Shown one piece after another: positions 43,860 through 55,746 of a stretch of DNA of 64,000 bases. A program made the translations under genes and the position numbers. Below the pieces are notes generated by a model. The model was not told the origin of the DNA. It saw only the letters and a program-made list of their open reading frames with translations, and did not search any database. The first letter of the stretch is position 1. Every line of letters starts with the position of its first letter. The stretch is from NCBI GenBank assembly GCA_021234155.1, contig JAJEKV010000034.1, positions 14,740,671-14,804,670 on the forward strand. The letters are read 5' to 3'. Source of the stretch: Isoetes taiwanensis (taxonomy: Eukaryota > Streptophyta > Lycopodiopsida > Isoetales > Isoetaceae).

Positions 43860-43918
43860 CTTTTTTATGCCTCAAATCCATTTTTTGAGCATATGCACAT
43901 GATCTCAGGTCCCAATCA

Positions 43919-44490
43919 GCTCAAACATGCCAAGGTGGCTCAAACATGCCACCAAGGTGGCTCAAACATACACAAGGTGGCTCAATGCCACAAAGGTGGC
44001 TCCAACATGCCAAGGTGGCTCCAACATGCCACGCGGGCTCTAACATGCCATGGGCTCCAATATGCCAACGCGGGCGCAAACATGCCACGTGGGCTCCACC
44101 ATGCCACCTAGGCTCCAACATGCCAAGGTGGCTCACAACATGTCACCTAGGCTTAAATATGCCAAGTTGGCTCAAACATGCCACCTAGGCTCCAAACATG
44201 CCAAGTAGCTCTAACATGCCACCTAGGCTCAAACATGCCAAAGTGGCTCAAACATGCCACGTGGGCTTCAACATGCCAAGGTGGCTCAAACATGCCACCT
44301 AGGCTCCAACATGACAAGGTGGCTCAAACATGCCACATGGGCTTCAACATGCCACCTAGGCTCCAACATGCCAAGGTGGCTCAAACATGCCACTTGGGCT
44401 CCAACATGCCAAGGTGGCTCTAACATGCCAAGGTGGCTCCAACATGCCAAGGTGGCTCAAACATGCCACCTAGGCTCTAACATGCACATG
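43919..44490 (+). repeat. 19-bp tandem array, second locus
   Basis: The same AACATGCC-core-GCTC units as at 6206, in a single orientation with no palindrome. It starts 65 bp after the GA run and ends at a 70-bp segment that is the reverse complement of 48178-48250. Confidence 0.92.
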
Positions 44491-44555
44491 GCTAGATGAT
44501 GGTGACATGGACATGATGACTAGGACTTTATGCAAGAAATATGATAACCTTTGAA
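44485..44555. repeat. Inverted repeat partner of 48178-48250
   Basis: GATGGTGACATGGACATGAT, GACTAGGACT, TATGCAAGAAATATGATAAC and CTTT here appear reverse-complemented at 48178-48250. The pair brackets the macrosatellite block, so about 3.7 kb is flanked by an inverted repeat. Confidence 0.75.
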
Positions 44556-47530
44556 ATTTTTGGTAGAGGAGTTTGGCAAGGAATAGAATAGAGGGATCTG
44601 AAGAACTTAATGCGCTGACATACTTCCCCAACTCGAACCAGGCCAGGACTTTGCGCAGCTTTCTCACCAGAGGGAGAGAGGCCAGACCCCTGGAGATGGA
44701 TCTCAGAAAGGTTGTCGAGGAGATGGAGCAGGGGTGGTCTTCTGCCCACGAAACATGGTCTCCAAGGTAATGTCGATGTTTCGAGTCCGTTGGCAGAGTC
44801 AGATCACAGTTCCGGGGTGGGAGAGTTGCCCGTCCGTGGCCAGGGACCTTCCAGAGAGGACTTTTGGGTCGAACTGCTTCTGGAAGGTTTTAGGGCTCCG
44901 TCTTCTGGCGTCAACGCCCTCCCACTACCTCATGACATTGTGCAAGATCTTGGTCCAATCTGACTAGGGTATGGCCTCCAAAACGTAAACCCTGTGCCTT
45001 GTCAGGTTATTGTAGGGTTTACGTTATGGAGGTCGAAGTTTTATTCGGGTTGCACTTGAGACATGGAGAAAGCTGCAGATTGAAAACAAGAAGCAATAGA
45101 AGCCCGACAAAATGAGGTTTGGATTTACCGAGGCAGGGCTTTCCTACGGTGCTCCTCCGGGAGGGCAAATGCCAATGCCTCCCTTCAGGAACCTGGTTTC
45201 CCTATCCGATTTGTTGAATCCACGCTTCAAGTAACTTGCTTCGAAAGGTTCAAAAATTCAAGATGTCGTCAGGGAGAACATATCAAACCGCCAAAGTGTC
45301 CTCAATGTCGGCCGTGTAGAAACCCAAGTGTTTTGTCGTTCGGGCAATACAAAGGCTCGGAATGGAGATTTGACTTCGCCATGTCGTCAGAAAGAACGAA
45401 ATTACCCGGGGACCAAGTTACCACGGTCATTTTTTGCAACAAAAGAAACACGAACCCTATTACGCACCCTCCGCTAAGGCCAATTCACTACTTAACGTGT
45501 TGGACATGAGCCGCTTTGGCGCCTTCCTAGAGCAGGGGTGGTCTTCTACCCACCTAAAACTTGGTCTCCAAGGTAATGTCGATGTTTCGTCATTTGGCGA
45601 GTCGGATCACGGTTCGGGGTGGGAGAGTTGCGTCGTGGCCGGGGACCTTCGGAGAGGACCTTTGGGTCGAAGCGCTTCGGAAGGTTTTAGGGCTCCGATC
45701 TTCGGCTTCAATGCCCTCCCACTACCTCATGACATTATGCAAGATCCTGGTCCAATCGACTAGGGTATGGCCTCCAAAACGTAAACCACATTGCCTTACC
45801 GAGTTCTTGTAGGGTTTACATTATGGGAGTTTTTTCAGTTGCACTTGAGACATGGTCGAGAAGGCTGCGGTTGAAAACAAACAATAAGCCCGACAAAATG
45901 GGGTTTGGATTTACCGAGGCGGGCTTTCCTACCGGTGCTCCTCGGGAGGGCAAATGCCAATGCCTCCCTTCGGGAACACGGTTTCCCTATCCGGCCCGTT
46001 GAATCCACGCTTCAAGTAACTTGCTTCGGCGAGGTTCAAAAAATTCAAGATCTATCAGGAGAACATATCAAACCGCAAAGCGCCGCCCGGTCGGACCGTG
46101 TAGAAACCCAAGTGTTTTGTCGTTTGGGCAGTACAAAGGCTCGGGAATGGAGATTTGACTTCGCCATGTCATTGAAACAATGAAATTACCCGGGGACCAA
46201 GTTACACGGTCATTTTTGCAGCAAAAGAAACACGAACCCTCTACATGGCGGTATTACGCACCCTCCGCTAAGGCCAATTCACTACTGAACGTGTTGGACA
46301 TGAGCTACTTTGGCGCCTTCCTAGGCAGGGGTGGTCTTCTACCCACGAAACTTGGTCTCGGGGTAATGTCGATGTTTGAAGTCCGTTGGCGAGTCGGATC
46401 ACAGTTCGGGGTGGGAGAGTTGCCCGTCAGGTGGCGGGGACCTTCGAGAGAGGACCTTTGGGTCGGCGCTTCGGAAGGTTTTAGGGCTCCGTCTTCTGGC
46501 TTCAATGCCCTCCCACTACCTCATGACATTGTGCAAGATCCTGGTCCAATCTGACTAGGGTATGGCCTCCAAAACGTAAACCCTGTGCCTTGCCAGGTTA
46601 TTGTAGGGTTTACGTTATGGAGGTCGAGTTTTATTCAGTTGCACTTGAGACATGGTCGAGAAGCTATAGTTGAAAACAAGAAGCAATAGAAACTGACGAA
46701 ATATGGTTTGGATTTACCGAGGCAGGCTTTCCTACCAGTGCTCCTCCGGGAGGGCAAATGCCAATGCCTCCCTTCCCGGAACCCGGTTTCCCTATCCGAC
46801 CGTTGAATCCACGCTTCAAGTAACTTGCTTCGAGCAGGTTCAAAAAAATTCAAGATCTGTCCGGGAGAACATATCAAACCGCAAAGTGTCCTGCAGTCGA
46901 CCGTGTAGAAACCCAAGTGTTTTGTCGTTCGGGCAATACAAAGGCTCCGGAATGGAGATTTGACTTCGCCATGTCGTCCGAAACAACGAAATTACCCCAG
47001 GGACCAAGTTACACGGTCATTTTTTGCAGCAAAAGAAACACGAACCCTCTACATGGCAGTATTCTGCACCCTCCGCTAAGGCCAATTCACTACGAACATG
47101 TTGGACATGAGCTACTTTGGCGCTTCCTGGAGCAGGGGTGGTCTTCTGCCCACGAAACTTGGTCTCCAGGGTAATGTCGATGTTTCAAATCCGTTGGCAG
47201 AGTCAGATCACAGTTCCGGGGTGGGAGAGTTGCCCGTTCGTGGCCAGGGACCTTCCAGAGAGGACCTTTGGGTCGAACTGCTTCTGGAAGGTTTTAGGGC
47301 TCCGTCTTCTGGCGTCAACGCCCTCCCACTACCTCATGACATTGTGCAAGATCCTGGTCCAATCTGACTAGGGTATGGCCTCCAAAACGTAAACCACATG
47401 CCTTGCCGGTTATTGTAGGGTTTACGTTATGGAGGTCGGGCTTTGGTCCGTTGCACTTGGGACATGGTCGAGCAGCTGCGTTTGAAAACACGAGGCAGTA
47501 GAAACTGCCACAATGGGGTTTGGATTTAAT
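44556..47530 (+). repeat. ~800-bp macrosatellite, about 3.7 units, each with a stem-loop
   Basis: The landmark GGGGTGGTCTTCT occurs at 44731, 45535, 46328 and 47135, spacing 793-807 bp. Each unit contains a TTGGTCTCCA-GGTAATGTCG stretch, GGTTTTAGGGCTCCG, CCTCCCACTACCTCATGACA and the stem-loop CCTCCAAAACGTAAACCCT ... AGGGTTTACGTTATGGAGG (44971, 45770, 46567, 47380), with 18 of 19 pairs in the best units. Frames of about 80-120 codons recur once per unit but carry indels between units. Some are frameshifted relative to each other, which argues against a conserved protein. Confidence 0.88.
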
Positions 47531-47689
47531 CTCCTCCTAGTTTTGCAATTAAAAGTCTAGAGCACCTTATGCAGTAGCAAAATTGTTTGGGATCACTCGG
47601 GTTCGCCAATAGATCGAAACTCTGTTATTTCAGTTCTCATGGCTCCCCATGCATGTTTAGAAATGGTCCACCTAGTTATCAAAGAAGTC

Positions 47690-48190
47690 GACTACGTTTT
47701 GGCCTCCAAAACGTAAACCCTGTGCGTTGCTAGGTTATTGTAGGGTTTACGTTATGGAGGTCGAGTTTTATTCAGTTGCACTTGAGGCATGGTCGAGAAG
47801 CTGCAGTTGAAAACAAGCAATAAGCCTGACGAAATGGGGTTTGGATTTATCCTCCTCCCAATGTCGCAATTAGAAGTCAAGAACACATTTTGTAGTAGCA
47901 AATTTTTCTGAAATGATTCGGGATCGCCAATAGATCCAAAGTCCATTATTCAGTTGCCATGGCTCTGCATGCATGTTCAAAAAGGTACACGGATCCCAAG
48001 TGCAAGCCCGACCCGTTTTGGCCTCCATAACGTAAACCCTACAATAACACGGCAAGCCACGGGGTTTGCATTTTGGAGGCCATACCCTAGCCAGATTGGA
48101 CCGGGATCTTGCACAATGTCATGAGGTAGTGGGGGGCGTTGGCCTTGACGGAAGGCGAGCCCTAAAACCTTCCAGTTCAAAGGTTATCAT
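47690..48190. repeat. Inverted pair of macrosatellite stem-loop segments
   Basis: GGCCTCCAAAACGTAAACCC at 47701 starts a forward copy and its loop. 48008-48085 is the reverse-complement version (CCATAACGTAAACCCTACAA, then GTTTGCATTTTGGAGGCC). The block then continues as the reverse complement of the unit end (ATTGTGCAAGATC and CTCATGAC inverted). The array orientation therefore flips here. Confidence 0.75.
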
Positions 48191-48365
48191 ATTTCTTGCA
48201 TAGAGTCCTAGTCATCATGTCCATGTCACCACCATCTAGCCATGTCATCCAAAATTTGCCAACATCACCCAATAAAAGACCCGAGAGATGGGCATCTTTT
48301 CATTTTGGCCTAGTCAAAACTTGGCCTTGCTTTCTTGGCATGCCATGTCACCACTTGGAGTGCCA

Positions 48366-49600
48366 CATGGGCTTCAACATGCCACCTAACATGCCAGCGT
48401 GGCTCAAACATGCCGGTGGCTCCAACATGCCACCTAGGCTCAAACATGCCACCTAGGCTCACACATGCCACCTAGTCTCCAACATGCCACATAGTCTCCA
48501 ATATGCCACCTAGCCTTAAACATTCCATTGTGGCTCAAACATGCCACGTGGGCTCCAACATGCCACCTAGGATCAAACATGCCAAGGTGGCTCAAACATG
48601 CCAAGATGGCTCCAATATGCCACCACGGGTTCCAACATGCCATCGAACATGCCAAGGTGGCTCAAACATGCCACGCGGGCCCAAAGCCTCCACCTAGGCT
48701 CAAACATCCCAAGGCCGCGTGAAGCCAACATGCCACCTAGTCTCCAATATGCCACATAGTCTCGAACATGCCACCTAGGCTCCAACATGCCACATAGTGT
48801 CCAGCGTGCCATCTAGGCTCCAACATGCCACCTAGGCCCAAATATGCCAAGGTGGCTCAAACATGCTGCGTGGGCTCCAACATGCCACCTAGGCTCCAAC
48901 ATGTCAAGGTGGCTCAAACATCCCAAGATTGCTCAAACACGCCACCTAGACTCCAACATGCCACCTAGGCTCCAATACACGACACCTAGACTCCAACATG
49001 CCACCTAGGCTTAGACATGCCAAGGTGGCTCAAACATGCCACCTAGGCTAAAACATGCCAAGGTGGCTCAAATATGCCACCTAGGTTCCAACATGCTCAA
49101 ACATGCACTGTGGGCTCCAACATGCCACCTAGGCTAAAACATGCCAAGGTGGCTGAAACATGCCACCTAGTTTCCAACATGCCACATAGTCTCGAACATG
49201 CCACCTAGGCTCCAACATGCCACATAGTCTCCAACGTGCCACCTAGGCTCCAACATGCCACCTAGGCCCAAATATGCCAAGGTGGCTCAAACATCACGTT
49301 GGCTCCAACATGCCACCTAGGCTCTAGCGTGCCAAGGTGGCCCAAACATGCCACATGGGTTCCAACATGCTAGCTAGTTGGCTCAAACATTCCAAGGTGG
49401 CTCAAACATGCCACAAGGGCTCCAACATGCCACCTAGGCTCCAACATGCCACCTAAGATGCCAAGGTGCCTCAAACATGCTTGCGGGCTCCAACATCCCA
49501 CCTAGGCTCAAGCATGCCACCTAGGCTCCAACATGCCACCTAGGCTCCAACGTACCACCAAGGCTCAAACATGCCACCTAGGCTCCAACATGCCACCTAA
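48366..49600 (+). repeat. 19-bp tandem array, third locus
   Basis: AACATGCC-core-GCTC units, with ACCTAG, ACATAG and AAGGTG cores. Higher-order repetition is visible: a block starting near 48725 (a CCACCTAGTCTCCAA stretch, then CCACATAGTCTCGAACATG) recurs near 49160. Segmental duplication of ~430-440 bp on top of the 19-bp unit is therefore likely. Confidence 0.92.
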
Positions 49601-49800
49601 GTCGATGTTCTGAGTCTATTAGAAGAGCCAATTTATGGATTGCGGGAGATGCTCATTCGTTGCCAGGACCATATGGAGAGGACATTTGAGACAAACTACT
49701 TTCCAGAAGGTGTTAAGGGTCTGTCTTCTGGCGTCAACACCGTCCCTCTAAGTGATATACTATGCAAGATCATGTTCAAAACGACTAATGATTGTCTACT
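49598..49800 (+). repeat. Truncated, diverged macrosatellite unit
   Basis: GTCGATGTTCTGAGTC, GGTGTTAAGGGTCTGTCTTC, TGGCGTCAACACCGTC and ATGCAAGATCATG follow the order of the 800-bp unit, but with many substitutions. It joins the end of the 19-bp array directly, so array and unit seem to be parts of one larger repeat. Confidence 0.65.
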
Positions 49801-50640
49801 TCCACACCAGGTCAAATTTGCATTTTATGCCTTCAGGAAATAAATGTGCACGAGCTTCATTTGTTATTATTCGACTTCCATATTAATTCATATGATAGGG
49901 TTCAAAGTGAAGTTTGTAATGTGGAATAGGCGACTGCACACCAATTTCGCAAAATATGATAAACATTTATGAAATTATCTTGTTCACTTGGATTGCGAGC
50001 GGTTAAACACGAATCTTTGCAATATACGTAGTTGATCCTTGTGAATTTATTTCCTGCAGATTGTTCAAGAACACTTGTTCAGAGGGCGGCATCAAGGATT
50101 TTATCAAAACATAATGGAGATTTGAAGAGGATTATCATTGTAGATGATAATTCTTGATCTTAGAAATTGGTCCGCTGTCAGTTTCAATTGAAAAAAGATG
50201 CCAACACATAGAGGTTTCCGACAATCTCTACAAGTTAAATGAGCGCAGTGATGCCGCTTCTCGGCTATAAAGTTTTTAATAATGTCAATTCATTGGAGGA
50301 GTATGGAGTAATCCCTCCGTTTTTTGTTGCATCAAGGTCGTTGGGACATACTCTAGAACTCGTCCGTCTCCATCGCTTTTGCTCGTCATCCAGTTTGACG
50401 TTCCCTATTAGGGGTAATTTGGCAATTTCTTATAATATAGGGGCATTTTCATAAGTATCAAGAAATATGGGACATTTTAAAACAATTTCCCTAGTATTTT
50501 TGAGTTTAAATATGCATCAAGCAAATAGTTTAACCAATGGCTTAGATGGATGGCATAGATGTTGATCTCCGATCCTATTCTACGATTGGCCCTTAGAATT
50601 GGCCGGTGGAGATTGGCGGTGAGATCAATGGCTAAGATGT
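49801..50640. other. Spacer, no gene recognised
   Basis: The short frame 50239-50454 (+) has no family signature. The rest is AT-rich. Confidence 0.35.
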
Positions 50641-51140
50641 CGATCCATGTCTTGTAATTTCATTGGTTGCCTGAGATTAACACTGCGACTTGTGTTTTTC
50701 CTTTCCCTCCCTGCCGCCTTGTTCCCTCGAATGGCTATGGCGCCTTCCAACATGGCGCCTTCGAATGGCTATGGCGCTTTTCGGCATGCACCTTGTGCAT
50801 GCTGCCCTGCTTTAGTGGTGATCCGACCTACGGATCGATCCCCTCAGTCACCGGCGGCCTCCACGGATTCGACCGGGCCATATGCCGCGATGCGAAAATG
50901 CGACCTTGTAGCTCACCGCGCATATCTCGTATTGGCCGCTCCTTGTTCCCTCCAGAAAAATGCCTCTGCTTGGCTATGGCGATACCAAATCCGGCAATGG
51001 CGCTCTGCCCCTGCGGCACATGGAGTAGAGTATGCTTTTGGCGCCCATGAATACTCTGCTAGTTCCAGAAGCTGCCTGGATTCGTATTTCGAAAGGGAAT
51101 ATTATTGGAAACAACTGATTTGGGGCTGGATGAGGTAAGA
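50641..51140. other. GC-richer segment with repeated TGGCTATGGCG, unidentified frames
   Basis: Overlapping plus-strand frames (50647-51138 and 50667-51050) cover the same bases. CATGGCGCCTTCGAATGGCTA-type motifs repeat near 50730-50790 and resemble 9087-9125. The overlap and repetition make either frame doubtful as a gene. It may be a decayed host exon. Confidence 0.3.
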
Positions 51141-51894
51141 GAATTCATTGAGCATTTGTCTTTGCGGTATACCGGGGATTCTTACCATCTGATTACAAAT
51201 AACTGTTGTTTAGTTACAAATAACTGCTGTTTAGGGTTTCAGCTTATCAACCACAGGCGATTCTTACCGGATTTGTGAGCTAAAAGTTCTTACCATCATC
51301 ATCTTATCGTTGGAGCTGTCGATCCGTAAAGGGGAGTGTCAGCTGTCTAATCCTCTCGCCCATGATGATGGTATGCAAGAAGCAATTCAATCTAACAAGT
51401 TTTCTCTCGAAGAAGCTACCGATGATATGCAAGGATATCCAAATGTGGAGTACAGAGGTCGCCTTGATTACAAATATTTTAGATTGTACTTGTTTTTACA
51501 GGTCTTGATTCGGGACACAAATATCCAAATATTTGAACTGTGTCAAGTATTTTTGCACGAATAAAGAATTTGAAGTTTGATCATATCGTCATTTACGTTC
51601 TTGGCGTATAGAAACGCCGTTCAAGATAGCTCGAGAATTAACAGAACTCCTATATGCTCGGGGTTTCATATATAGCTCTGCGCTACTCGGACGGGCCATC
51701 AACGTGTTAAAATTTTGATCTCAGAACTCTGTTAAATTTCGATGTAACTTCTATTGCAATAATAAATTTGATTGTAACCGATTGTTTTTCACAACAATAA
51801 TTATTGAAATTTGGCCTCTAAAACATGGGTTCAATTCTTAAATTTGGATAGGCTTAAATTGAATAAACAAGAAAGAATAATAAAATGATGGCTG
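51141..51894. other. AT-rich spacer
   Basis: AGTTACAAATAACTG is directly duplicated near 51190-51230. No gene is recognised; the 84-codon frame at 51310-51564 has no family signature. Confidence 0.35.
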
Positions 51895-52765
51895 ATGTCA
51901 TGTTTAAAATAAAATATGATTATATTGCCTTCTAGATTCTAGTGAATACTGGATTTTTTTTTATCTTTTTTAAAATATATGCCACGTGTCATTACATAAT
52001 TGGTTAGACATATTAAAAACAACATTTATTTTTTTTTATATGTCATAATAATGCTTTTTTATTTAAAAATAACTTTAGTAACTACATACCATATTGTGTA
52101 AAAACAATATACGAATTTTTTTCTCAAAAGACCATTGTAGATTTTTTTTTAAATTACCTATATTTTCATGAGGAAAACAATAATGGAAAACAATGGCACC
52201 TCTTAAAAACTACATATGGAGACAAGATATCAACATATAGAAAATTGGAAACATTTGAAAACAACAATTATTTTTAAAATAATACATATGAATTTCTTGA
52301 AAATTACATATCCTTTTTTGGGAAAACAATGTCGACTTTAAAAAACTACAAGTGGAGAAAACAAAACAACACAAGTGGAGATCACAAAACAACACATATT
52401 GAAAAGGAAAAAATAACTATTTTTTTTCGGTTTTTCACGTGTACTAATATTTAAACCTACATGTGTTTTTTGGAAGATAAACAACGCGTGGCTCCTTAAA
52501 AAAACAGCAAGTAAGAAAAAAACTACACGTCAAAAAAGTTCAGTAAAAACAACAGTGAAAAAAAGGACACGTTGACAAAAAAACAAAAAAGTGCCAGAAA
52601 AACCACCGTGGGATTTTTTTCCAAAAAACCACTGTCTCTTTGTGCAAATCCGGATAAACGGGCCACGTGGACTTTTGGGGCCATTTTGGTGTTGTTTTTG
52701 GCATAAAACAACACTTCCGTACAAGTAAAAAACAACTGTGGACCAAAATTCGGGGTCAGTGTGAA
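51895..52765 (-). mobile_element. AT-rich non-autonomous element, copy B
   Basis: Partner of 10552-11260. The last ~270 bp, ending GGGGTCAGTGTGAA, are almost identical, and the flanking base context changes abruptly at 52766. It is inserted directly against the CACTA gene fragment, and a minus-strand frame happens to read from that fragment into the element end. Confidence 0.65.
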
Positions 52766-53381
52766 GTACCCTCCGTCTTGGATACTGAGGCTCGATATTT
52801 TCTTCCTCTTCAACATAATCTTCATGTGCCACTGGCGAGAGCATTGGTGAGCTCAAACTTGTTCCCTCTTCAGCTTCATAGTTTTCATTGCTTGTTCCCG
52901 CTTGAGTTTCATAATCTTCTCCAATGTGTGGCTCCACAATTTCTATTTCTTCCTCATATTGTACTACTTGCTCATGTTCGTCCCCTCCCTCTTGGATGAT
53001 TGCATTGCAAATGTATCGACGTGATGTTGGTTCCGTAGGAATTACCATCCACCATCCATTGTTTTGAGGATTGGCATGGAAGAAAACTTGTTGAACTTGA
53101 TGTGGATACACATATGGCTCACTGATATCTACTAAGACATGCGTGGAGTCAACTTCAAAAAATCCACATGGATGTGGTCTCATTGTTTGGTTTCTTCCAC
53201 GGTATAGAGGTTTAAACCATTTGGCCTTTAGTATTGTTTGTCGAAATGATCGGAAGTCCACATCAATGATATCAGTAATAACCCCAACATATTCAATTTC
53301 TCCGGTTAACTGAAGCAATGATTCCGGAATCAAAAGTAATGCGAGCTTTGTCAATGCCATCAACTCGAAAATGTTGACCAT
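52766..53381 (-). pseudogene. CACTA transposon gene fragment, DUF4216-like
   Basis: The minus-strand frame from 53381 reads GEIEYVGVITDIIDVDFRSF, a KAKWFKPLY stretch, FFEVDSTHVLVDISEPYVYP, VQQVFFHANPQNNGWWMVIP, then a long acidic tail (YEEEIEIVEPHIGEDYE). This is the pattern of DUF4216, a domain found downstream of the transposase in plant CACTA elements: a small beta-rich fold with hydrophobic W-F and Y-P-Q-V-F-Y blocks. The frame then continues artificially into the AT-rich element at 52765. The fragment lacks the transposase core, so it is not autonomous. Confidence 0.7.
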
Positions 53382-53504
53382 ATGCCCACATTGAATTATG
53401 AAACCTAACCTACAAATTCGATTAGAATATCAATATAGAACTTGGGTCGGTTTTTTTCCTGGCTTGCATTTATGTGCCGCCACGTGGCACTCCCCTCCAT
53501 TGCG

Positions 53505-53545
53505 GAATGGAAATAGGGTTAATCCATTCCGCGTGACCGGGTGCA
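53505..53545. other. Short hairpin
   Basis: GCGGAATGGA pairs with TCCATTCCGC across an 11-bp loop, upstream of the DUF4216-like fragment on the minus strand. It may be a remnant of the foldback family seen at 53850. Confidence 0.5.
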
Positions 53546-53844
53546 CAGGTTTCAACTTAGGTTTCGCTTAGGGTTTACAGCCGTCGGACTCTTCTTCGCA
53601 GATCAGTTCGCAGGTGCTCTGAGTTCGCCAGAGATCTGAGTTCTTCGCAGGTGCTTTAAGCTCTGTGTAGGTACGTTGCCGGATTTGATCTCTGAGTAAG
53701 TTCTGCCGGATTTGATCTGTAGATGTCTACCGGATTTAAGCCTTTGTTTTCCTTTGTTCTTGACACATCTTGAACTCTGTTTTGCTGCTTTGCTGCTGAA
53801 ACGGGTGAGTTTATAGCTGAAACAAAAAAATCCTCCCCAAGTTC

Positions 53845-53985
53845 TATATTGTAGGGGAATGGAGGTTGGGATCTCCATTCCCAGTTTCCAGGTCACCCGC
53901 TCCCGGCTAACGCCGGTCGCGGGACCCAACCTGAAAACTGGGAATGGAGATCCCAACCTCCATTCCCCTATACAATAAGGGACAC
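53845..53985. mobile_element. Foldback (MITE-like) palindrome, ~135 bp
   Basis: TATTGTAGGGGAATGGAGGT on the left pairs with ACCTCCATTCCCCTA, TACAATA on the right. A nested GGAATGGAG/CTCCATTCC repeat lies in each arm, and GCTCCCGGCTAACGCCGGTC in the middle is another hairpin. The outer stem has one 2-bp bulge. It lies in a presumed intron of the CACTA gene fragment. No clear target duplication was seen. Confidence 0.7.
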
Positions 53986-53989
53986 TTAT

Positions 53990-54346
53990 GAACAAATGAA
54001 AGACACATATTGGCAACAACACGTAGGAACTTACCGATTTATTACAACCAAATGCGATGTTGAAGTCATCTTGTTGAATTTTCTCTCCATTGTCTTCCGC
54101 TTCTCTAAGTTTTTTCATCAACCACCAATTGGGTGGAGAATTAGGTAGAGGCATTAATTCCGGAGGGTATTTAATGGCTCTCCTAAGTCCTCGACGATTC
54201 CTTATTGCATATGCTTTCCTGTCGCTCTCCCTTTGTGCCTTTTCAACTTTATATAATTCCATCCACTTAATAAGGCTATCAGTGTTGTTCATAACAAATT
54301 TATTGATACCTTCAAACATATCATCACTTAACCTCCGTTGTTTATT
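53990..54346 (-). pseudogene. CACTA transposon gene fragment, upstream part
   Basis: The minus strand reads GNVTNKQRRLSDDMFEGINK, FVMNNTDSLIKWMELYKVEK, a basic RRGLRRAIKYPPEL stretch and PPNWWLMKKLREAEDNGEK. It lies in order upstream of the DUF4216-like piece, so it probably belongs to the same decayed transposon gene. I do not recognise a named domain. The LTR at 54347 cuts it off. Confidence 0.45.
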
Positions 54347-55731
54347 TGTGACATTCCCAAAGACAAGATACGGTCCCGTGGGCGATATCTTCATCTTTTG
54401 CGACCGCCACGCAGCGTACGCCGCCCCAATCGGCGGTAATGCAGCGACGCGATACCCAAGCAAGGACGCCCTAGAGGACAACTTGCAATGGTGCGCACAC
54501 TTAGCAATGCGCGCACCCTTAGACCTTTAACCCATTAAAGGTAGACCAAGGGTCGTGGAAACCCTAAACCTAAATGATAGCCTACATAAGGCATCAAACC
54601 CTAACATTCCCTTTTTCACCCACAGACCTTCTGAGCTCCGATTCGCGCGCCTGAGGAGTCAATTCCAACTCCCACAATGCACTGCACCCCGGCTAGTCGA
54701 TCTCTCCTTTTCCGACCGCATCTCGCGTAAGCTGCGACATGGGCTATGCCAATTTGAGGAGTGGACCAAGGATCAGGTATTTAGTTGACCTTATTCCAGC
54801 CTTCGAACCAGTAGGTTTAGCCTATTAAATCACCCCTATTAGTCAAGCTGATCCCGAGATTGACTCTAACTAAGGAACCTAACTCTATGAGATAGATTAG
54901 TTCTTTATTATATTATTATGTTGATATGATGGACGGATGGATTCTGTGAACTCATTGTATTGGGAAGGGGGGTAGAGACTTAAAGCTTAGTAGATGATGC
55001 TCCTAGTTAGTCCCTCTTAGTGCATTACTAGAATTCGGCCTGTGCACAAGAACCACACCTGGTTGTGGGTTAAGGGGCCAGACTGGCTAAGGAGGAGGTT
55101 CGTGTTCTGACTCTTGAACTATCCCTCTGGTGTGTAAGGCCTACCGGGGATCATTGTGACTAGGTCTAATGGCTTGCCACTGCGTGTGGGCAAGGCATGG
55201 GCTCGACACTCGTGGGGTGGTGGATATGACCTTCCAGTGAGTTCAAGTCGAATAAGGGCAGTGGCCCTCTAGTCACCTTGAGTCAGCATGTAGATCTCTG
55301 GAGGGAGTAATCCCTACCTGCCCCATCGGGGCTGGGGAGATGTAACCCAGTAGACGTAGCCCCTTTGGCTATGCACCCGGCGGGCTACAGTCAGGTCCCA
55401 CCCAAGCTTGTCAGTCCATCCCTGTGTCTGAGCCTTGGGTAGGATTCCCTATGTGATGTGCTGATCTTTGTCTATGCAGATATGTGGTGAACCATCCTTC
55501 GTGATGGTCATGTGATGTTGATGTATGTACTACTGACATATATGTTTACGCTTCCGCAGCTAGGTAGGCCCTGAGGGAGACGGGGTAAAATGACCCCTTC
55601 ACTCTTCCCACTGGAACCCGTCACGGTTGCAGTGTCATGTGGAGGGCCCTGTATCGGCATGGAGCTGGTATGGGGAATGAACTCCTGTTTGTATACGGTG
55701 AGTGCACCGTATGCGAGTAGGGGACGTCACA
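54347..55731 (+). repeat. 5' LTR of the LARD-like element (1385 bp)
   Basis: It starts TGTGACATTCCC and ends GGGGACGTCACA. The first ~110 bp are strongly diverged from the 3' LTR start (62682), whereas the next ~570 bp (54465 on) match it closely. Near the 3' edge GTATACGGTG AGTG CACCGTATGC forms a hairpin, 9 of 10 pairs. Confidence 0.88.
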
Positions 55732-55732
55732 G

Positions 55733-55746
55733 TGGTATCAGAGCAA
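55733..55746 (+). other. Primer-binding site (initiator tRNA-Met type)
   Basis: TGGTATCAGAGC, one base after the LTR, is the familiar complement to the 3' end of initiator tRNA-Met used by many plant LTR elements. Confidence 0.85.
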
